DNA of 16,907 bases from Clostridia bacterium (GTDB taxonomy: Bacteria > Bacillota_A > Clostridia > Oscillospirales > CAG-272), in contig JAFQLN010000190.1 in the NCBI GenBank assembly GCA_017414585.1, positions 1-16,907 on the forward strand, in the 5' to 3' direction. This document shows positions 1 to 8,047 of this stretch, piece after piece (position 1 is the stretch's first letter; each line of letters begins with the position of its first letter). The translations under genes and the position numbers were made by a program. The notes below the pieces were generated by a model. The model saw only the letters and a program-made list of their open reading frames with translations, was not told the origin of the DNA and ran no database searches.

Positions 1-107
1 AGCTCCTTTACTGCGTAAAGGAGAAAAAGAAGAGATGAACAGCTTGAAAATACAAAACGGGCTGTCGCATTTCGGAAAATTTTCCTTAGTGCGGCAGCTC
101 TTTTTTG
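1..107 (-). repeat. Composite two-hairpin intergenic repeat, left copy
   Basis: Read on the minus strand, this follows the glpK stop codon by about a dozen bases. It consists of an A-rich lead-in, a long imperfect hairpin (59-100), a spacer, and a T-rich stretch leading into a second hairpin (stem 3-10 with 16-23, loop 11-15). The same order of blocks recurs near-identically at 16746-16853 on the plus strand; shared blocks include the 20-base stretch 64-83 of the first hairpin (with small differences) and TTCTTTTTCTCCTTTA. The copy runs off the window start, so its outer edge is unknown. It carries no open reading frame of note. I infer a dispersed 3'-UTR-type repeat in this genome. I do not recognise a named family. 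Confidence 0.8.
59..100 (-). terminator. Hairpin after glpK, possible terminator
   Basis: Bases 59-69 pair with 90-100 (with G-T wobbles at 60/99 and 65/94), and the inner arm 74-79 pairs with 80-85 after a short mismatched section. The whole 42-base element is symmetric. On the minus strand the trailing sequence is only moderately T-rich (interrupted TTTT runs). On the plus strand a run of six T follows directly at 101-106. It could therefore stop transcription in either direction, and is better as a plus-strand terminator than as a glpK terminator by the classical rule. Confidence 0.55.
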
Positions 108-118
108 TTTATTGCTGT

Positions 119-1591
119 TCAGCCCTTACACATCGTCTGTCCGACTGCTTTGTGCCAGCCGTCAAGCAGGGATGCGCGGCGTGTGTCGTCCATAGCCGGA
201 TCAAACTGACGGTCGCACTTCCATGCACGGACAAGCTCTTCCTTCGATTTCCAGAAGCCCGATGCCAGTCCGGCGAGATAAGCGGCGCCGAGTGCGGTCG
301 TTTCGCGGATGACGGGACGGAGAACGGGGCGGTCCAGAATATCGCACTGGAACTGCAGAAGGAAACTGTCGCGGGTTGCACCGCCGTCCACCTTGAGCGC
401 ATGGATTTTTTCGCCCATGTCCCGCTCCATGGCAAAGAGCAGATCCGCAGACTGGTATGCAATGGCTTCTTCTGCCGCACGGATGATGTGCTCACGGCGG
501 GTTCCGCGGGTCATGCCGGTAATTGTCGCCCGGGCATGCATATCCCAGTACGGCGCACCAAGACCCGTGAATGCGGGAACGAGATAAACGCCGCCCGTGT
601 CGGATACCTTCGATGCATAGTATTCCGCGTCCCGGCTGTCCGTAAAGAAGCGCATTTCGTCGCGCAGCCACTGAATGACCGATCCGCCGGAGAAAACGCT
701 GCCTTCCAGCGCGTACTGTACGCCTTCACCCGCACAGGTCGCCGCGATGGTTGTGAGCAGACCGTTTTGGCTGCTTACCCGTTCTTCTCCGGTGTTCATC
801 AGCAGGAAGCATCCCGTGCCGTAGGTGTTCTTCGCTTCGCCGGCAGAGAAGCATCCCTGACCGAACAGCGCCGCCTGCTGGTCTCCGGCAACACCGCATA
901 CGGGGATGCTGATGCCGTTTACGGAAGCATAGCCGTAAATCTCCGACGAGCTCTTCACTTGGGGCAGCATGGAGCGCGGAATGTCAAAGAGTGCGAGCAG
1001 TTCATCGTCCCACTCGCAGGTGTTGATGTTGTAAAGCATGGTGCGGCTGGCGTTGGTGCGGTCGGTGGCGTGCTGCCCGGTGAGCTTGTAGATCAGCCAT
1101 GTATCCACGGTGCCGAACGCGAGTTTTCCCGCCTGTGCCGCTTCTCTTGCGCCTTCGGTGTGGTCGAGAATCCACGCGATTTTGCTGGCGGAGAAATACG
1201 CATCGGGTACAAGTCCGGTCTTTTCGCGGATCATTCCGTGATAGGGCTTGAGCGCTTCGATTCTGTCCGCGGTCCGGCGGCACTGCCACACGATGGCGTT
1301 CATGACGGGACGTCCCGTATCGCGGTCCCAGACAAGGGTGGTTTCGCGCTGGTTGGTGATGCCGATGGCGGCAATTTCGTCGGCACTGATGCCGGTTTTG
1401 GCAATGACTTCCATCATGCAGCCGTACTCGGACGACCAGATGTCGATCGGATCGTGTTCGACCCAGCCTTCCTTCGGGTAGATCTGCGGAAATTCGCGCG
1501 ATACAGAAGCGACCATGTTCTGTTCATGATCGAAGAGAATAGCGCGGCTGGAAGTTGTGCCCTGGTCGAGGGAAAGAATATATTTTTTCAT
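119..1591 (-). CDS. glpK: Glycerol kinase
   Basis: ATP-dependent phosphorylation of glycerol to sn-glycerol 3-phosphate, in the cytoplasm. The 490-residue length is normal for the FGGY family. Visible motifs are the N-terminal phosphate loop DQGTTSSR (residues 9-16), GITNQRET (77-84), [10 protein letters not shown] (236-245, with D237 as expected catalytic base), NTYGTG (255-260) and the C-terminal DGGA nucleotide-site motif. The start is ATG at 1591, preceded by GAGG with about 7 bases spacing. It lies 24 bases after the YhaN-like gene and is probably cotranscribed with it. No glpF, glpD or glpP is visible nearby, so the nuclease-gene context is odd. The HFYG-type loop that carries the HPr-phosphorylated histidine in many Firmicutes enzymes is replaced by [12 protein letters not shown] (215-226), resembling the E. 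coli form, so PTS activation of the usual kind seems unlikely. Confidence 0.97.
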   Translation of the reverse strand: MKKYILSLDQGTTSSRAILFDHEQNMVASVSREFPQIYPKEGWVEHDPIDIWSSEYGCMMEVIAKTGISADEIAAIGITNQRETTLVWDRDTGRPVMNAIVWQCRRTADRIEALKPYHGMIREKTGLVPDAYFSASKIAWILDHTEGAREAAQAGKLAFGTVDTWLIYKLTGQHATDRTNASRTMLYNINTCEWDDELLALFDIPRSMLPQVKSSSEIYGYASVNGISIPVCGVAGDQQAALFGQGCFSAGEAKNTYGTGCFLLMNTGEERVSSQNGLLTTIAATCAGEGVQYALEGSVFSGGSVIQWLRDEMRFFTDSRDAEYYASKVSDTGGVYLVPAFTGLGAPYWDMHARATITGMTRGTRREHIIRAAEEAIAYQSADLLFAMERDMGEKIHALKVDGGATRDSFLLQFQCDILDRPVLRPVIRETTALGAAYLAGLASGFWKSKEELVRAWKCDRQFDPAMDDTRRASLLDGWHKAVGQTMCKG

Positions 1592-1615
1592 GCTGATACC
1601 TCACGATGTGAAAAA

Positions 1616-3862
1616 TCAAAGGGACAGAACGGTGCAGCCGAGCGAAGCGGCAATATCGGCTTCGGATCGGCGGCAGGTGAACAGGAGATACTGCCCGCCC
1701 GACAGTGAACGGAAGAGACTGCGGATGCGCTCTTCGTCGATGTGCGCGAAGCTCTCGTCCAGAATGAGAACGGGGGATTCGTTTTTGAACATTTCCCGTG
1801 CCAGAGCAATCCGCAGTGCAATGTAGGCAAGATCGGAGGTGCCGCGGGAGAGATGTTCGGCGGGAAGAATGTCGCCGCCGGAAGAAAGGGAAGCGTTCCA
1901 GCCCGCGTCAAAGAGAATGCGGTCGTGCGGGGATGCGGCGGCGAGTATGGCGGAGGCTTCGGCTGCCAGACGCGGAACCGTGTCCGAACGCATGGTTTCA
2001 CCGGCTTTCCGGGGCGCATCCTGTGCCAGTTCGCAGGCGTCGTGTCTCAGCGACAGCTCTTCGATATGTTCGTCGAGTGCGGACAGCATTGTTGCGATTT
2101 CGTCGGGTGTGTGCGTCAGCTTGCCGAGTTCCCGCAGACGTTCTTCCAGCGCGGACTGACGTTTGCGTGCGGCGCGGAGCGCATTTTCCGTGAAATCCTT
2201 TTCCTGCACAGCGGTTCGGATACCATCCTGATCGAGTTCGGCGGCGATTTTTCCGTGCGGTGACTCCAGTGCCGTGTATGCTTCCAGTTCAGCCTGTGCC
2301 GGATTGATGCCCGCAAGCTGTTCTTCCAGTGTTTCGAGTCGTCCTGTGAGCCGAGTGATTTTTTCTGCGGTTTCCTTTCGTTCTGCGGCGTTTTCGGCTG
2401 CCATTTCCCGCAGGGAATCGAGAGTCTGATAAATGTCTCCCGAATCGGGCAGATGAACGGCATTGGCAAGATCGAGAATGTGCTGCTGTGCGGTGTCAAA
2501 GCGGAGTTTAGCGGCTTCAAGCGAGGCGTTCATGCGGTCTCTTTCCAGCGCCATGGCACGGCTGCGGTCGAGCACGCTCATTTTTTCCTGTACAGCCGTT
2601 TCGATTTCCTCCGCTGATTCCGCGTCCCACTGTTCGAGCAGGGCGGTGAGATGCTTCTGCGTTTTGATGCGGCGGAACATGAAGGTGACGCCGAGGAAAA
2701 GCAGGATCAGCGTCATGACGAGCGGGAAAATATACAGTTCCGTGTTGAACCAGTGCAGCAGGAACGATGCACCGAGGGCAATGACGCCGGCGGCGAGCAG
2801 AGCCACAGCAACCGATCCCAACAGACGGGAAGAGGTGTCCGCGCGCTGGACTTCTTCGATCACATCGGCGGCATCGGGCAGTTCTTCGGCAGGGGCGGCA
2901 TCGAAAACTGCGATTTTTTCATCGTATACGGCGCATTCCTCATCGTAAGCGCGGATGTCCCGTTCCGATTCATTGAGGGACTCTTCCGGATCGGAACCGA
3001 GCGGGGATGCTTCGAGTGCGGCAAGCGTTTCGGTCAGCCCTGCGATGCGGGCGCGGGTCTGCTGTGCGGAGTCAAGCCGGCGCTTATGGGAGATTTTTTC
3101 AAGAGCGGAGAAGATGCCGCTGTAATTCTGTTCGGCTTCTTCCAGCTGTGCGATGCGCTTTTTTATTTCGTCCAGTGAGACGGACAGGGTGAGAATTTCC
3201 TGTGCACGTTCGCTGCCGGATTTCAGTTCTGCCATCAGCGCGCCGCGTTTTTCCTTCAGATCGCGGATTTCTCCGCCGGATTTGTTTTTATGGAGAAGCT
3301 GCCGGCGTGCGGCGTCGAGTTTTTCCAGTGCACGGGTGAGATCAATACTTTCGTCCGCGGAGGTGAGCAGATTGTCCACCGCTCTGCCGGATGAGCTCTG
3401 ACCGATGGGACCGAGATCGGGGCGGGCAGCAGATGCCTGCGAAAGAAAACAGGTGCTCGTGAAAACCTCAGCCGGGACACCGAAGAAATGCTCTCCCGGA
3501 TTCACACCGGTGATGATTTCTCCCGTGCTCTGGTTGATGATGCGGACACGTTCGCGGGGGGCGGCATTGTCGGAGGTGATAATGGCGCGTTCAAGCCGGT
3601 AAAGCGTTCCGCTGTCGGTCTGTGCCATGATATAGCCTGCCGCCTGCCCCGTGGTGCGGTTGATGAACCGCTGGCGTTCGGAAGCGCCGGATGTTTTTGA
3701 GGCTTTGGAGGACAGTCCGTAGAAGATGAATTTGATGAACATAGCCGCGGAGGTTTTTCCCGCTTCGTTTGCGCCGAAAACGGTGTTTACGCCGGCGGAG
3801 AGGTCGATGTCGCATCCGCGAAGTCCGCCGAAGGAGATGATATGCAGGGATTTCAGAATCAT
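1616..3862 (-). CDS. yhaN: YhaN-like SMC/Rad50-type ATPase with central membrane hairpin
   Basis: ABC-type ATPase expected to partner the adjacent metallophosphoesterase in a DNA-processing complex like SbcC-SbcD or Mre11-Rad50. In 748-residue numbering: Walker A GANEAGKTS at 30-38; long coiled coils at about 170-345 and 400-620; two hydrophobic segments at about 347-370 and 376-397; Rad50-like signature LSRGTSDL at 671-678; and Walker B VLILDE at 698-703 followed by SFAHID. The two membrane segments between the coiled coils are typical of B. subtilis YhaN, which is longer (about 960 residues). There is no CxxC zinc hook at the coil apex; the membrane hairpin takes that place. The start is ATG at 3862, with AAGGAGG at 3871-3877 and 8 bases spacing. 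An in-frame TTG at 3880 would sit upstream of that site and is rejected. The gene follows the nuclease gene by 14 bases. The gene symbol is by similarity. Confidence 0.9.
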   Translation of the reverse strand: MILKSLHIISFGGLRGCDIDLSAGVNTVFGANEAGKTSAAMFIKFIFYGLSSKASKTSGASERQRFINRTTGQAAGYIMAQTDSGTLYRLERAIITSDNAAPRERVRIINQSTGEIITGVNPGEHFFGVPAEVFTSTCFLSQASAARPDLGPIGQSSSGRAVDNLLTSADESIDLTRALEKLDAARRQLLHKNKSGGEIRDLKEKRGALMAELKSGSERAQEILTLSVSLDEIKKRIAQLEEAEQNYSGIFSALEKISHKRRLDSAQQTRARIAGLTETLAALEASPLGSDPEESLNESERDIRAYDEECAVYDEKIAVFDAAPAEELPDAADVIEEVQRADTSSRLLGSVAVALLAAGVIALGASFLLHWFNTELYIFPLVMTLILLFLGVTFMFRRIKTQKHLTALLEQWDAESAEEIETAVQEKMSVLDRSRAMALERDRMNASLEAAKLRFDTAQQHILDLANAVHLPDSGDIYQTLDSLREMAAENAAERKETAEKITRLTGRLETLEEQLAGINPAQAELEAYTALESPHGKIAAELDQDGIRTAVQEKDFTENALRAARKRQSALEERLRELGKLTHTPDEIATMLSALDEHIEELSLRHDACELAQDAPRKAGETMRSDTVPRLAAEASAILAAASPHDRILFDAGWNASLSSGGDILPAEHLSRGTSDLAYIALRIALAREMFKNESPVLILDESFAHIDEERIRSLFRSLSGGQYLLFTCRRSEADIAASLGCTVLSL

Positions 3863-3876
3863 GAATGTGCCCTCCT

Positions 3877-4992
3877 TCAAAAAGCGTGTTCGCCGGAAAG
3901 TGCGGCAAAGGCATAGCGCAGTGCGCGGATTCCGACTTCCCGGGTGCGTTCATCGGTCGATTCCAGAGACGGTTTCAGCTGCCGGTAGAGTTCGCCGCGT
4001 ACAGTCCGGTCCGTTTCCAGAGAGGAAAAGTCCAGCTCGGGACGGGTTCTGTCGGTGAGTTTTAAGAGATAAAGTCCGTGCGTGTCGTTTTCGAGCTGTT
4101 CCGTATCCGGCAGGAGAGCGGGAGAAACCGTTCCGGTCAGACTGAGGGAGAGAAGCGTATCATCCCCGTACCGTTTTTCGCGGATGTACGCGCCGATTGC
4201 CTCGCTGATTTCTTCTGCGGTCTGCGCGCCGCTGAGGATGAGCTCACCCTTTTCGTACCGCCGTTTGGAGAAGCGCACCCGTTTGATCGTGATATTTGTC
4301 TGTTGGTTTTGCTTGGCCAGTTCGACAAGACAGGCACCCTTCGGACCGCATTCGTCAAAGCCGCGTGCTTCCAGACATCCGCAGTAGCACCAGCGGTTGT
4401 CGGGACCCGGGGCAGGCGGATTGTGGATATGTCCGAGGGCGGTGTAGTCGGCACCGAACGCAAGCAGATGGGATGCGGTGACCGGGCAGTCGGAAGATTG
4501 TGCGTCGGTCATATCACCGTGGCAGACAAGCAGGTTGATGCGCGCGGGATCCGAGACGGTATGTCCGTCCGTGGGAACATGATCGAGGGCAGCGGACGCA
4601 AAGCCGAAGCCGTAGACGGTCACACCCAGTTCATCGAGATCGACGGAGGTGAGTTTTTCTTCGGTGAAAACGTGAACATTTTCCGGAAACGGATTTTTCG
4701 TCCAGATGCTCTTCGGGGACGCCGGATCGTGGTTGCCGGGGGCAATGAAAACGGGCTTGCCGAATGTTTCAAACTCGCGGCAGAGCATGGCGACGGTTTC
4801 GCGCGTGACCATGTCCCCGTCGAAGAGATCCCCGGCGATGAGCATGATGTCGGCTCCGGTCATCTTCGCATAGGTCATCATGGACGTGAACGCCGCGCGA
4901 AGCTCGTTTCTGCGCTGACTGCTGTGCCGCGCATCAAGACCGGAAAACGGCGAATCGAGATGAATGTCGCCGGTGTGCAGAATTTTTATCAT
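3877..4992 (-). CDS. yhaO: YhaO-like metallophosphoesterase (SbcD/Mre11-type exonuclease)
   Basis: Probable Mn-dependent DNA exonuclease subunit. The calcineurin-like metal-site motifs appear in order: GDIHLD (8-13, with D9 and H11), GDLFD (54-58), GNHDP (86-90), CHGD (157-160) and GHIH (187-190). All expected metal ligands are present in 371 residues, shorter than B. subtilis YhaO by my recollection. The C-terminal part (about 230-371) is variable and probably binds the ATPase partner. It is the first gene of the leftward operon. The start is ATG at 4992; the nearest Shine-Dalgarno-like GGAG lies some 13 bases upstream, so initiation may be weak. A good promoter lies at 5034-5062. Whether it is closer to YhaO or SbcD cannot be settled by eye, but the YhaN-like neighbour favours YhaO. 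Confidence 0.9.
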   Translation of the reverse strand: MIKILHTGDIHLDSPFSGLDARHSSQRRNELRAAFTSMMTYAKMTGADIMLIAGDLFDGDMVTRETVAMLCREFETFGKPVFIAPGNHDPASPKSIWTKNPFPENVHVFTEEKLTSVDLDELGVTVYGFGFASAALDHVPTDGHTVSDPARINLLVCHGDMTDAQSSDCPVTASHLLAFGADYTALGHIHNPPAPGPDNRWCYCGCLEARGFDECGPKGACLVELAKQNQQTNITIKRVRFSKRRYEKGELILSGAQTAEEISEAIGAYIREKRYGDDTLLSLSLTGTVSPALLPDTEQLENDTHGLYLLKLTDRTRPELDFSSLETDRTVRGELYRQLKPSLESTDERTREVGIRALRYAFAALSGEHAF

Positions 4993-5033
4993 AAATGGAA
5001 TAATACTCCGATCATTGTTGAATCGTTGGTTTC

Positions 5034-5062
5034 ATTATATCATAAATGCACGTGAACCGCAA
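5034..5062 (-). promoter_or_regulatory. Sigma-A-like promoter for the yhaO-yhaN-glpK operon
   Basis: On the minus strand, TTGCGG (5057-5062) and TATAAT (5034-5039) are separated by exactly 17 bases (5040-5056). The -10 is a perfect consensus match. Transcription would begin near 5027, giving a short leader of about 35 bases before the ATG at 4992. No other promoter-like site of this quality lies upstream of the operon. Confidence 0.75.
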
Positions 5063-5080
5063 GGGATGGATGTGAATTTA

Positions 5081-5114
5081 GGGAGGGATCGGGGGAAGAA
5101 AACGGGCAGGGGGG
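5081..5114 (+). other. G-run cluster between divergent promoters (possible G-quadruplex)
   Basis: Five runs of three or more G occur on the plus strand within 34 bases: 5081-5083, 5085-5087, 5091-5095, 5104-5106 and 5109-5114. The gaps are 1, 3, 8 and 2 bases. This fits a loose G-quadruplex pattern (one loop slightly above the usual limit of 7). It lies between the two divergent -35 elements. Function is not shown; it may be compositional. Confidence 0.4.
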
Positions 5115-5143
5115 AATTGTCCGCCGTTTTTTTGATGATTGTA

Positions 5144-5172
5144 TTGAATTTGTCCGCGGGAAATGGTATAAT
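5144..5172 (+). promoter_or_regulatory. Sigma-A-like promoter for the capA-like gene and rbfA module
   Basis: TTGAAT (5144-5149) and TATAAT (5167-5172) are separated by 17 bases. A second overlapping TATAAT begins at 5172. The expected transcript starts near 5180, leaving about 40 bases of leader before the TTG start at 5220. No strong terminator separates the following genes up to truB, so this promoter may drive capA-rbfA-nrnA-truB. Confidence 0.8.
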
Positions 5173-5206
5173 ATAATTTGGTATCTTATTGTTAGCATCC
5201 GGTATC

Positions 5207-5216
5207 GGAGGTGATC
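5207..5216 (+). promoter_or_regulatory. Strong ribosome binding site that sets a TTG start
   Basis: GGAGGTGATC is a ten-base match to the anti-Shine-Dalgarno sequence. The GTG at 5211 lies inside it and cannot be the start. The TTG at 5220 lies 8 bases after GGAGG, an ideal spacing. The ATG at 5229 is 17 bases away and less likely. Confidence 0.8.
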
Positions 5217-5219
5217 CCG

Positions 5220-6530
5220 TTGAAGCGAATGAAATCCCTGATTCTGACAGTCCTGCTCTGTGCACAGCTGTCTTCCTGCATTGCTCTGCGCAGCACAGAC
5301 GAAATCCCACTGCCCGCCTATCCTTCCTCGAAGACGGAGGAGGAAACCGCTATGCGTCAGAACGGCGGATCCGACAGCAGCGGTTATGCAAAATCGGACG
5401 ATTTTTTCACGCCGCACGCAGAAACGGCAGAACAGGATTCCCTTTCCGAACCGTCCTCGGGCGCGGAGCTGAACGATCCGTATGCGGGGGTGAAAATCAC
5501 TTTCCTTGCGGCAGGGGACAATCTCATCCACCCGAATATTTACATTGACGCATCGTACCGCGGGACTGCCGAAAAGCCGTACGATTTTCTTCCGATGTAC
5601 GAGAATATTACCGAAGCCGTACAGAGTGTGGATTACGCTTTCATCAATCAGGAAACTGTCATGGCAGGGGAAGGGTATGCCAATTCCGGCTACCCGTGCT
5701 TCAACTCTCCCCAAGAACTCGGACGCGATCTTGTAACCGTCGGCTTTGACATTGTAGGCATGGCGAACAACCATATGCTCGATAAGGGTGCGGCGGGGCT
5801 GTCGTCCACGATGGATTTCTGGGATACCCAGCCCGTTCTCACACTCGGCTCGTACAGGGATGAAGAAGATGCGAAGAAAATCCGCATGATCGAAGAGGAC
5901 GGTGTGAAAATCGCGTTCCTTTCGTATACCTACGGTACAAACGGCATCGTCAAGTCCGCGTCTTCCCCCATCGTCATTCCGTATATCGACGATGCGCTGA
6001 TCGTGTCCGACCTTGCCGCAGCCGAAGAAGAAGCTGATTTCACTATTGTGTCGATTCACTGGGGAGACGAAAACACGCAGAAAGTGAACGCGGAGCAGAA
6101 GCGGCTTGCACAGCTCATCGCAGACAACGGCGCGGATCTCATCCTCGGACACCATTCCCATACCATTCAGCCGATTGAGTATGTCACTGCGGCTGACGGA
6201 CGGAGTGTGCTGTGTACCTACTCTCTCGGCAATCTTCTCTCCGGGATGGCGCGTCCCGTCAATCAGGTGGGCGGACTGTTTACCTTCACCATCGAAACGG
6301 ACGGAATGGGAAATCTCACCGTCACCGATCCGCTCTTTACGCCGACCGTGTTCTACTACGGCATGGACTGGTATTCGACCAAGCTGTATTTTCTCAAAGA
6401 CTATACCGCTGATATTGCCGCAACCCACGGCGTAGCCATCTCCGGCTATACGCTCACACCCGAGCAGGCGAAATCGTTTGTCACAGACACGATTGACGCG
6501 CAGTTTCTGCCGGACTGGCTGAAAAACTGA
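5220..6530 (+). CDS. CapA-family lipoprotein (poly-gamma-glutamate/capsule synthesis-like)
   Basis: Predicted cell-surface lipoprotein of the CapA/PgsA metallophosphatase-like family. In 436-residue numbering: a short basic N-terminus and hydrophobic stretch end in the lipobox LSSC, with C20 as the lipidated cysteine; a Ser/Glu-rich linker spans about 25-90; the CapA domain spans about 91-365 with AAGDNLIHP (97-105), NQET (143-146), ANNH (182-185), HWGDE (280-284) and GHHSH (310-314). Family members are associated with polyglutamate capsule formation or as yet undefined wall functions. No pgsB, pgsC or capD partner is present, so a capsule role here is not supported. The TTG start at 5220 follows a near-perfect ribosome binding site. 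The gene sits directly before rbfA, 58 bases upstream, where nusA/infB would usually be. Confidence 0.88.
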   Translation: MKRMKSLILTVLLCAQLSSCIALRSTDEIPLPAYPSSKTEEETAMRQNGGSDSSGYAKSDDFFTPHAETAEQDSLSEPSSGAELNDPYAGVKITFLAAGDNLIHPNIYIDASYRGTAEKPYDFLPMYENITEAVQSVDYAFINQETVMAGEGYANSGYPCFNSPQELGRDLVTVGFDIVGMANNHMLDKGAAGLSSTMDFWDTQPVLTLGSYRDEEDAKKIRMIEEDGVKIAFLSYTYGTNGIVKSASSPIVIPYIDDALIVSDLAAAEEEADFTIVSIHWGDENTQKVNAEQKRLAQLIADNGADLILGHHSHTIQPIEYVTAADGRSVLCTYSLGNLLSGMARPVNQVGGLFTFTIETDGMGNLTVTDPLFTPTVFYYGMDWYSTKLYFLKDYTADIAATHGVAISGYTLTPEQAKSFVTDTIDAQFLPDWLKN

Positions 6531-6588
6531 GTTTATCCTGAATCTATCTTAAATATATCGAAATATCGAAGTACCCGAAAGGAACATC

Positions 6589-6966
6589 ATGGCAAAGTAC
6601 AGAAAGAATAAAATCGACGGAGCTTTCGTTGAGGAATGCGCGCAGATCATCCGCGAAGTCAAGGATCCCCGCGTATCCGGCGTGATGCTCACCGTCATGA
6701 ACGCGGATGTTTCCGCTGATTTGAAATTCGCAAAAATCTATTATTCCGTCCTCGGTGAGTGCGATGATAAGGAACTCTCGAAGGGACTGAAGTCCGCCGC
6801 TCCGTTTATCCGCTCCCAGCTGGCGCAGAGACTGAATATGCGCATTACGCCCGAACTGACCTTTATCCGCGACGAAGGCGTGAAGCACGGGGCGGAAATC
6901 GCGGCGATTCTTAAGTCCATTGAATCCGATCTGCATGACGATGCGGAGGAAGAAGACGATGAATAA
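6589..6966 (+). CDS. rbfA: 30S ribosome-binding factor A
   Basis: RbfA binds the 30S subunit and assists late maturation of 16S rRNA, with importance at low temperature. The protein has 125 residues, the usual length. It shows the KH-like fold's conserved sequence, with IIREVKDPRV (20-29), the strand and helix around SADLKFAKIYYSVLG, and RITPELTFIRDEG towards the end, plus an acidic C-terminal tail. The ATG is preceded by AAAGGA at good distance. The upstream 58-base gap is AT-rich with a tandem ATATCGAA but no clear promoter. nrnA overlaps its 3' end by 8 bases. The usual partners nusA and infB are not upstream; a CapA-like gene is. Confidence 0.95.
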   Translation: MAKYRKNKIDGAFVEECAQIIREVKDPRVSGVMLTVMNADVSADLKFAKIYYSVLGECDDKELSKGLKSAAPFIRSQLAQRLNMRITPELTFIRDEGVKHGAEIAAILKSIESDLHDDAEEEDDE

Positions 6967-8047
6967 TCCCGCAAAGATTGAAGAAATTCTCGCCGCTACC
7001 CCGGTCTGCCTGCCCGAGTGGCCCATACTCACTTTGGAGGAAATCGCAGACGGACTCACGAAAGCCGAAAATGTGCTCATCCTCACGCACGTCAATCCGG
7101 ACGGCGACTGCATCGGTTCTGCCTTTGCGCTGAAGGAAATTCTGTTCGCCATGGGAAAGAATGCGGCGGTTCTGAGTCCTTCCGAACTGCCGAAACGGCT
7201 GCGCTTCCTCTGCGGCGATCAGCAGTCGCTTGCTCTGGACAGCGTGGATGTCGATACATTTGACCTCATCCTCTCTCTGGATGTTGCGTCTCCGATGCAG
7301 CTCGGTGAGCTTGCCGTGCTGATTCCGCGCATCGACTGGATGATCGACCATCACGGCATGGGCGAGACCTACGCGAGAAATTATATTGATCCGAACGCTT
7401 CGGCAGCCGGGGAAATTGTCTACGCCATTTATCAGAAACTGAAGGAAAGGGGCGCGGTGGGAAAATGTCCCGAAGCCGCACGGAGAATGTATGCCGCAAT
7501 CGTATCCGATACCGGCAGTTTCAAGTTCTCCAATACTACGCCCGATACCCATATCACCGCATCCGTTCTTCTGGATGAAATCAACACGGCGGACGACGGC
7601 GGCATGGACGCATCCGATGTATGCCGTTCCCTGTTTGGTCAGCGCACGCTCAAGGAACTGACCGCGCAGATGCTCGCTATCCAGAATCTCCGTTTCTACG
7701 AAGACGGTGCACTCGGTGCGGTCATCTTCACCCAGCAGATGCTTGCGGATGCCGGTCTGACCGAAGAGGAAATCGGCAATGTCGTCGATACACCGCGCGG
7801 TGTGGAAGGCGTGCTGGTCGGCATCTCCCTGCGTCAGCTTGCCGCTGATCCGACACAGTACAAAGTGTCCTCCAGAGCCAATGCGGAAATCGACTGTGCG
7901 GCGGTCTGCGCGGCATTCGGAGGCGGCGGGCATATCCGTGCTGCCGGATGCACTGTCACAGCGGACACCCCCGAAGAAGCGCTGGACATGATGGCACAGG
8001 CCTTCGGTGAAGCAGTGCGCGCATATGTGCAGGCAAAGAAAGGCTGA
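6959..8047 (+). CDS. nrnA: DHH/DHHA1 phosphoesterase, NrnA-type oligoribonuclease/pAp phosphatase
   Basis: Expected to degrade short RNA oligonucleotides (nanoRNA) and, in many relatives, to hydrolyse pAp, using two Mn ions. In 362-residue numbering the metal-site motifs are HVNPDGD (44-50), D108 in LSLDVA, IDHH (129-132) and VSDTGS (182-187). The C-terminal DHHA1 substrate-binding domain carries GGGGHIRAAG (321-330). It is slightly longer than typical NrnA (about 310-330) owing to an N-terminal extension of about 35 residues. The start at 6959 is chosen because GGAGG at 6945-6949 gives a 9-base spacing; the ATG overlaps the end of rbfA, implying translational coupling. The following truB begins directly after its stop codon. 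Confidence 0.93.
   Translation: MNNPAKIEEILAATPVCLPEWPILTLEEIADGLTKAENVLILTHVNPDGDCIGSAFALKEILFAMGKNAAVLSPSELPKRLRFLCGDQQSLALDSVDVDTFDLILSLDVASPMQLGELAVLIPRIDWMIDHHGMGETYARNYIDPNASAAGEIVYAIYQKLKERGAVGKCPEAARRMYAAIVSDTGSFKFSNTTPDTHITASVLLDEINTADDGGMDASDVCRSLFGQRTLKELTAQMLAIQNLRFYEDGALGAVIFTQQMLADAGLTEEEIGNVVDTPRGVEGVLVGISLRQLAADPTQYKVSSRANAEIDCAAVCAAFGGGGHIRAAGCTVTADTPEEALDMMAQAFGEAVRAYVQAKKG

Noticed and set aside
35..1708. A 557-codon open frame on the plus strand opposite glpK
   Set aside because: Antisense to an unmistakable glycerol kinase, and it runs through the left repeat; no recognisable domain.
5115..5158. Near-direct repeat AATTGTCCGC / AATTTGTCCGC before the capA-like gene
   Set aside because: Only about ten bases, two copies, one overlapping the promoter spacer; could be an operator but there is no regulator or conservation to support it.
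5040..6428. A 462-codon open frame on the minus strand opposite the CapA-like gene
   Set aside because: Overlaps both divergent promoters and is antisense to a conserved gene; the product is not recognisable.
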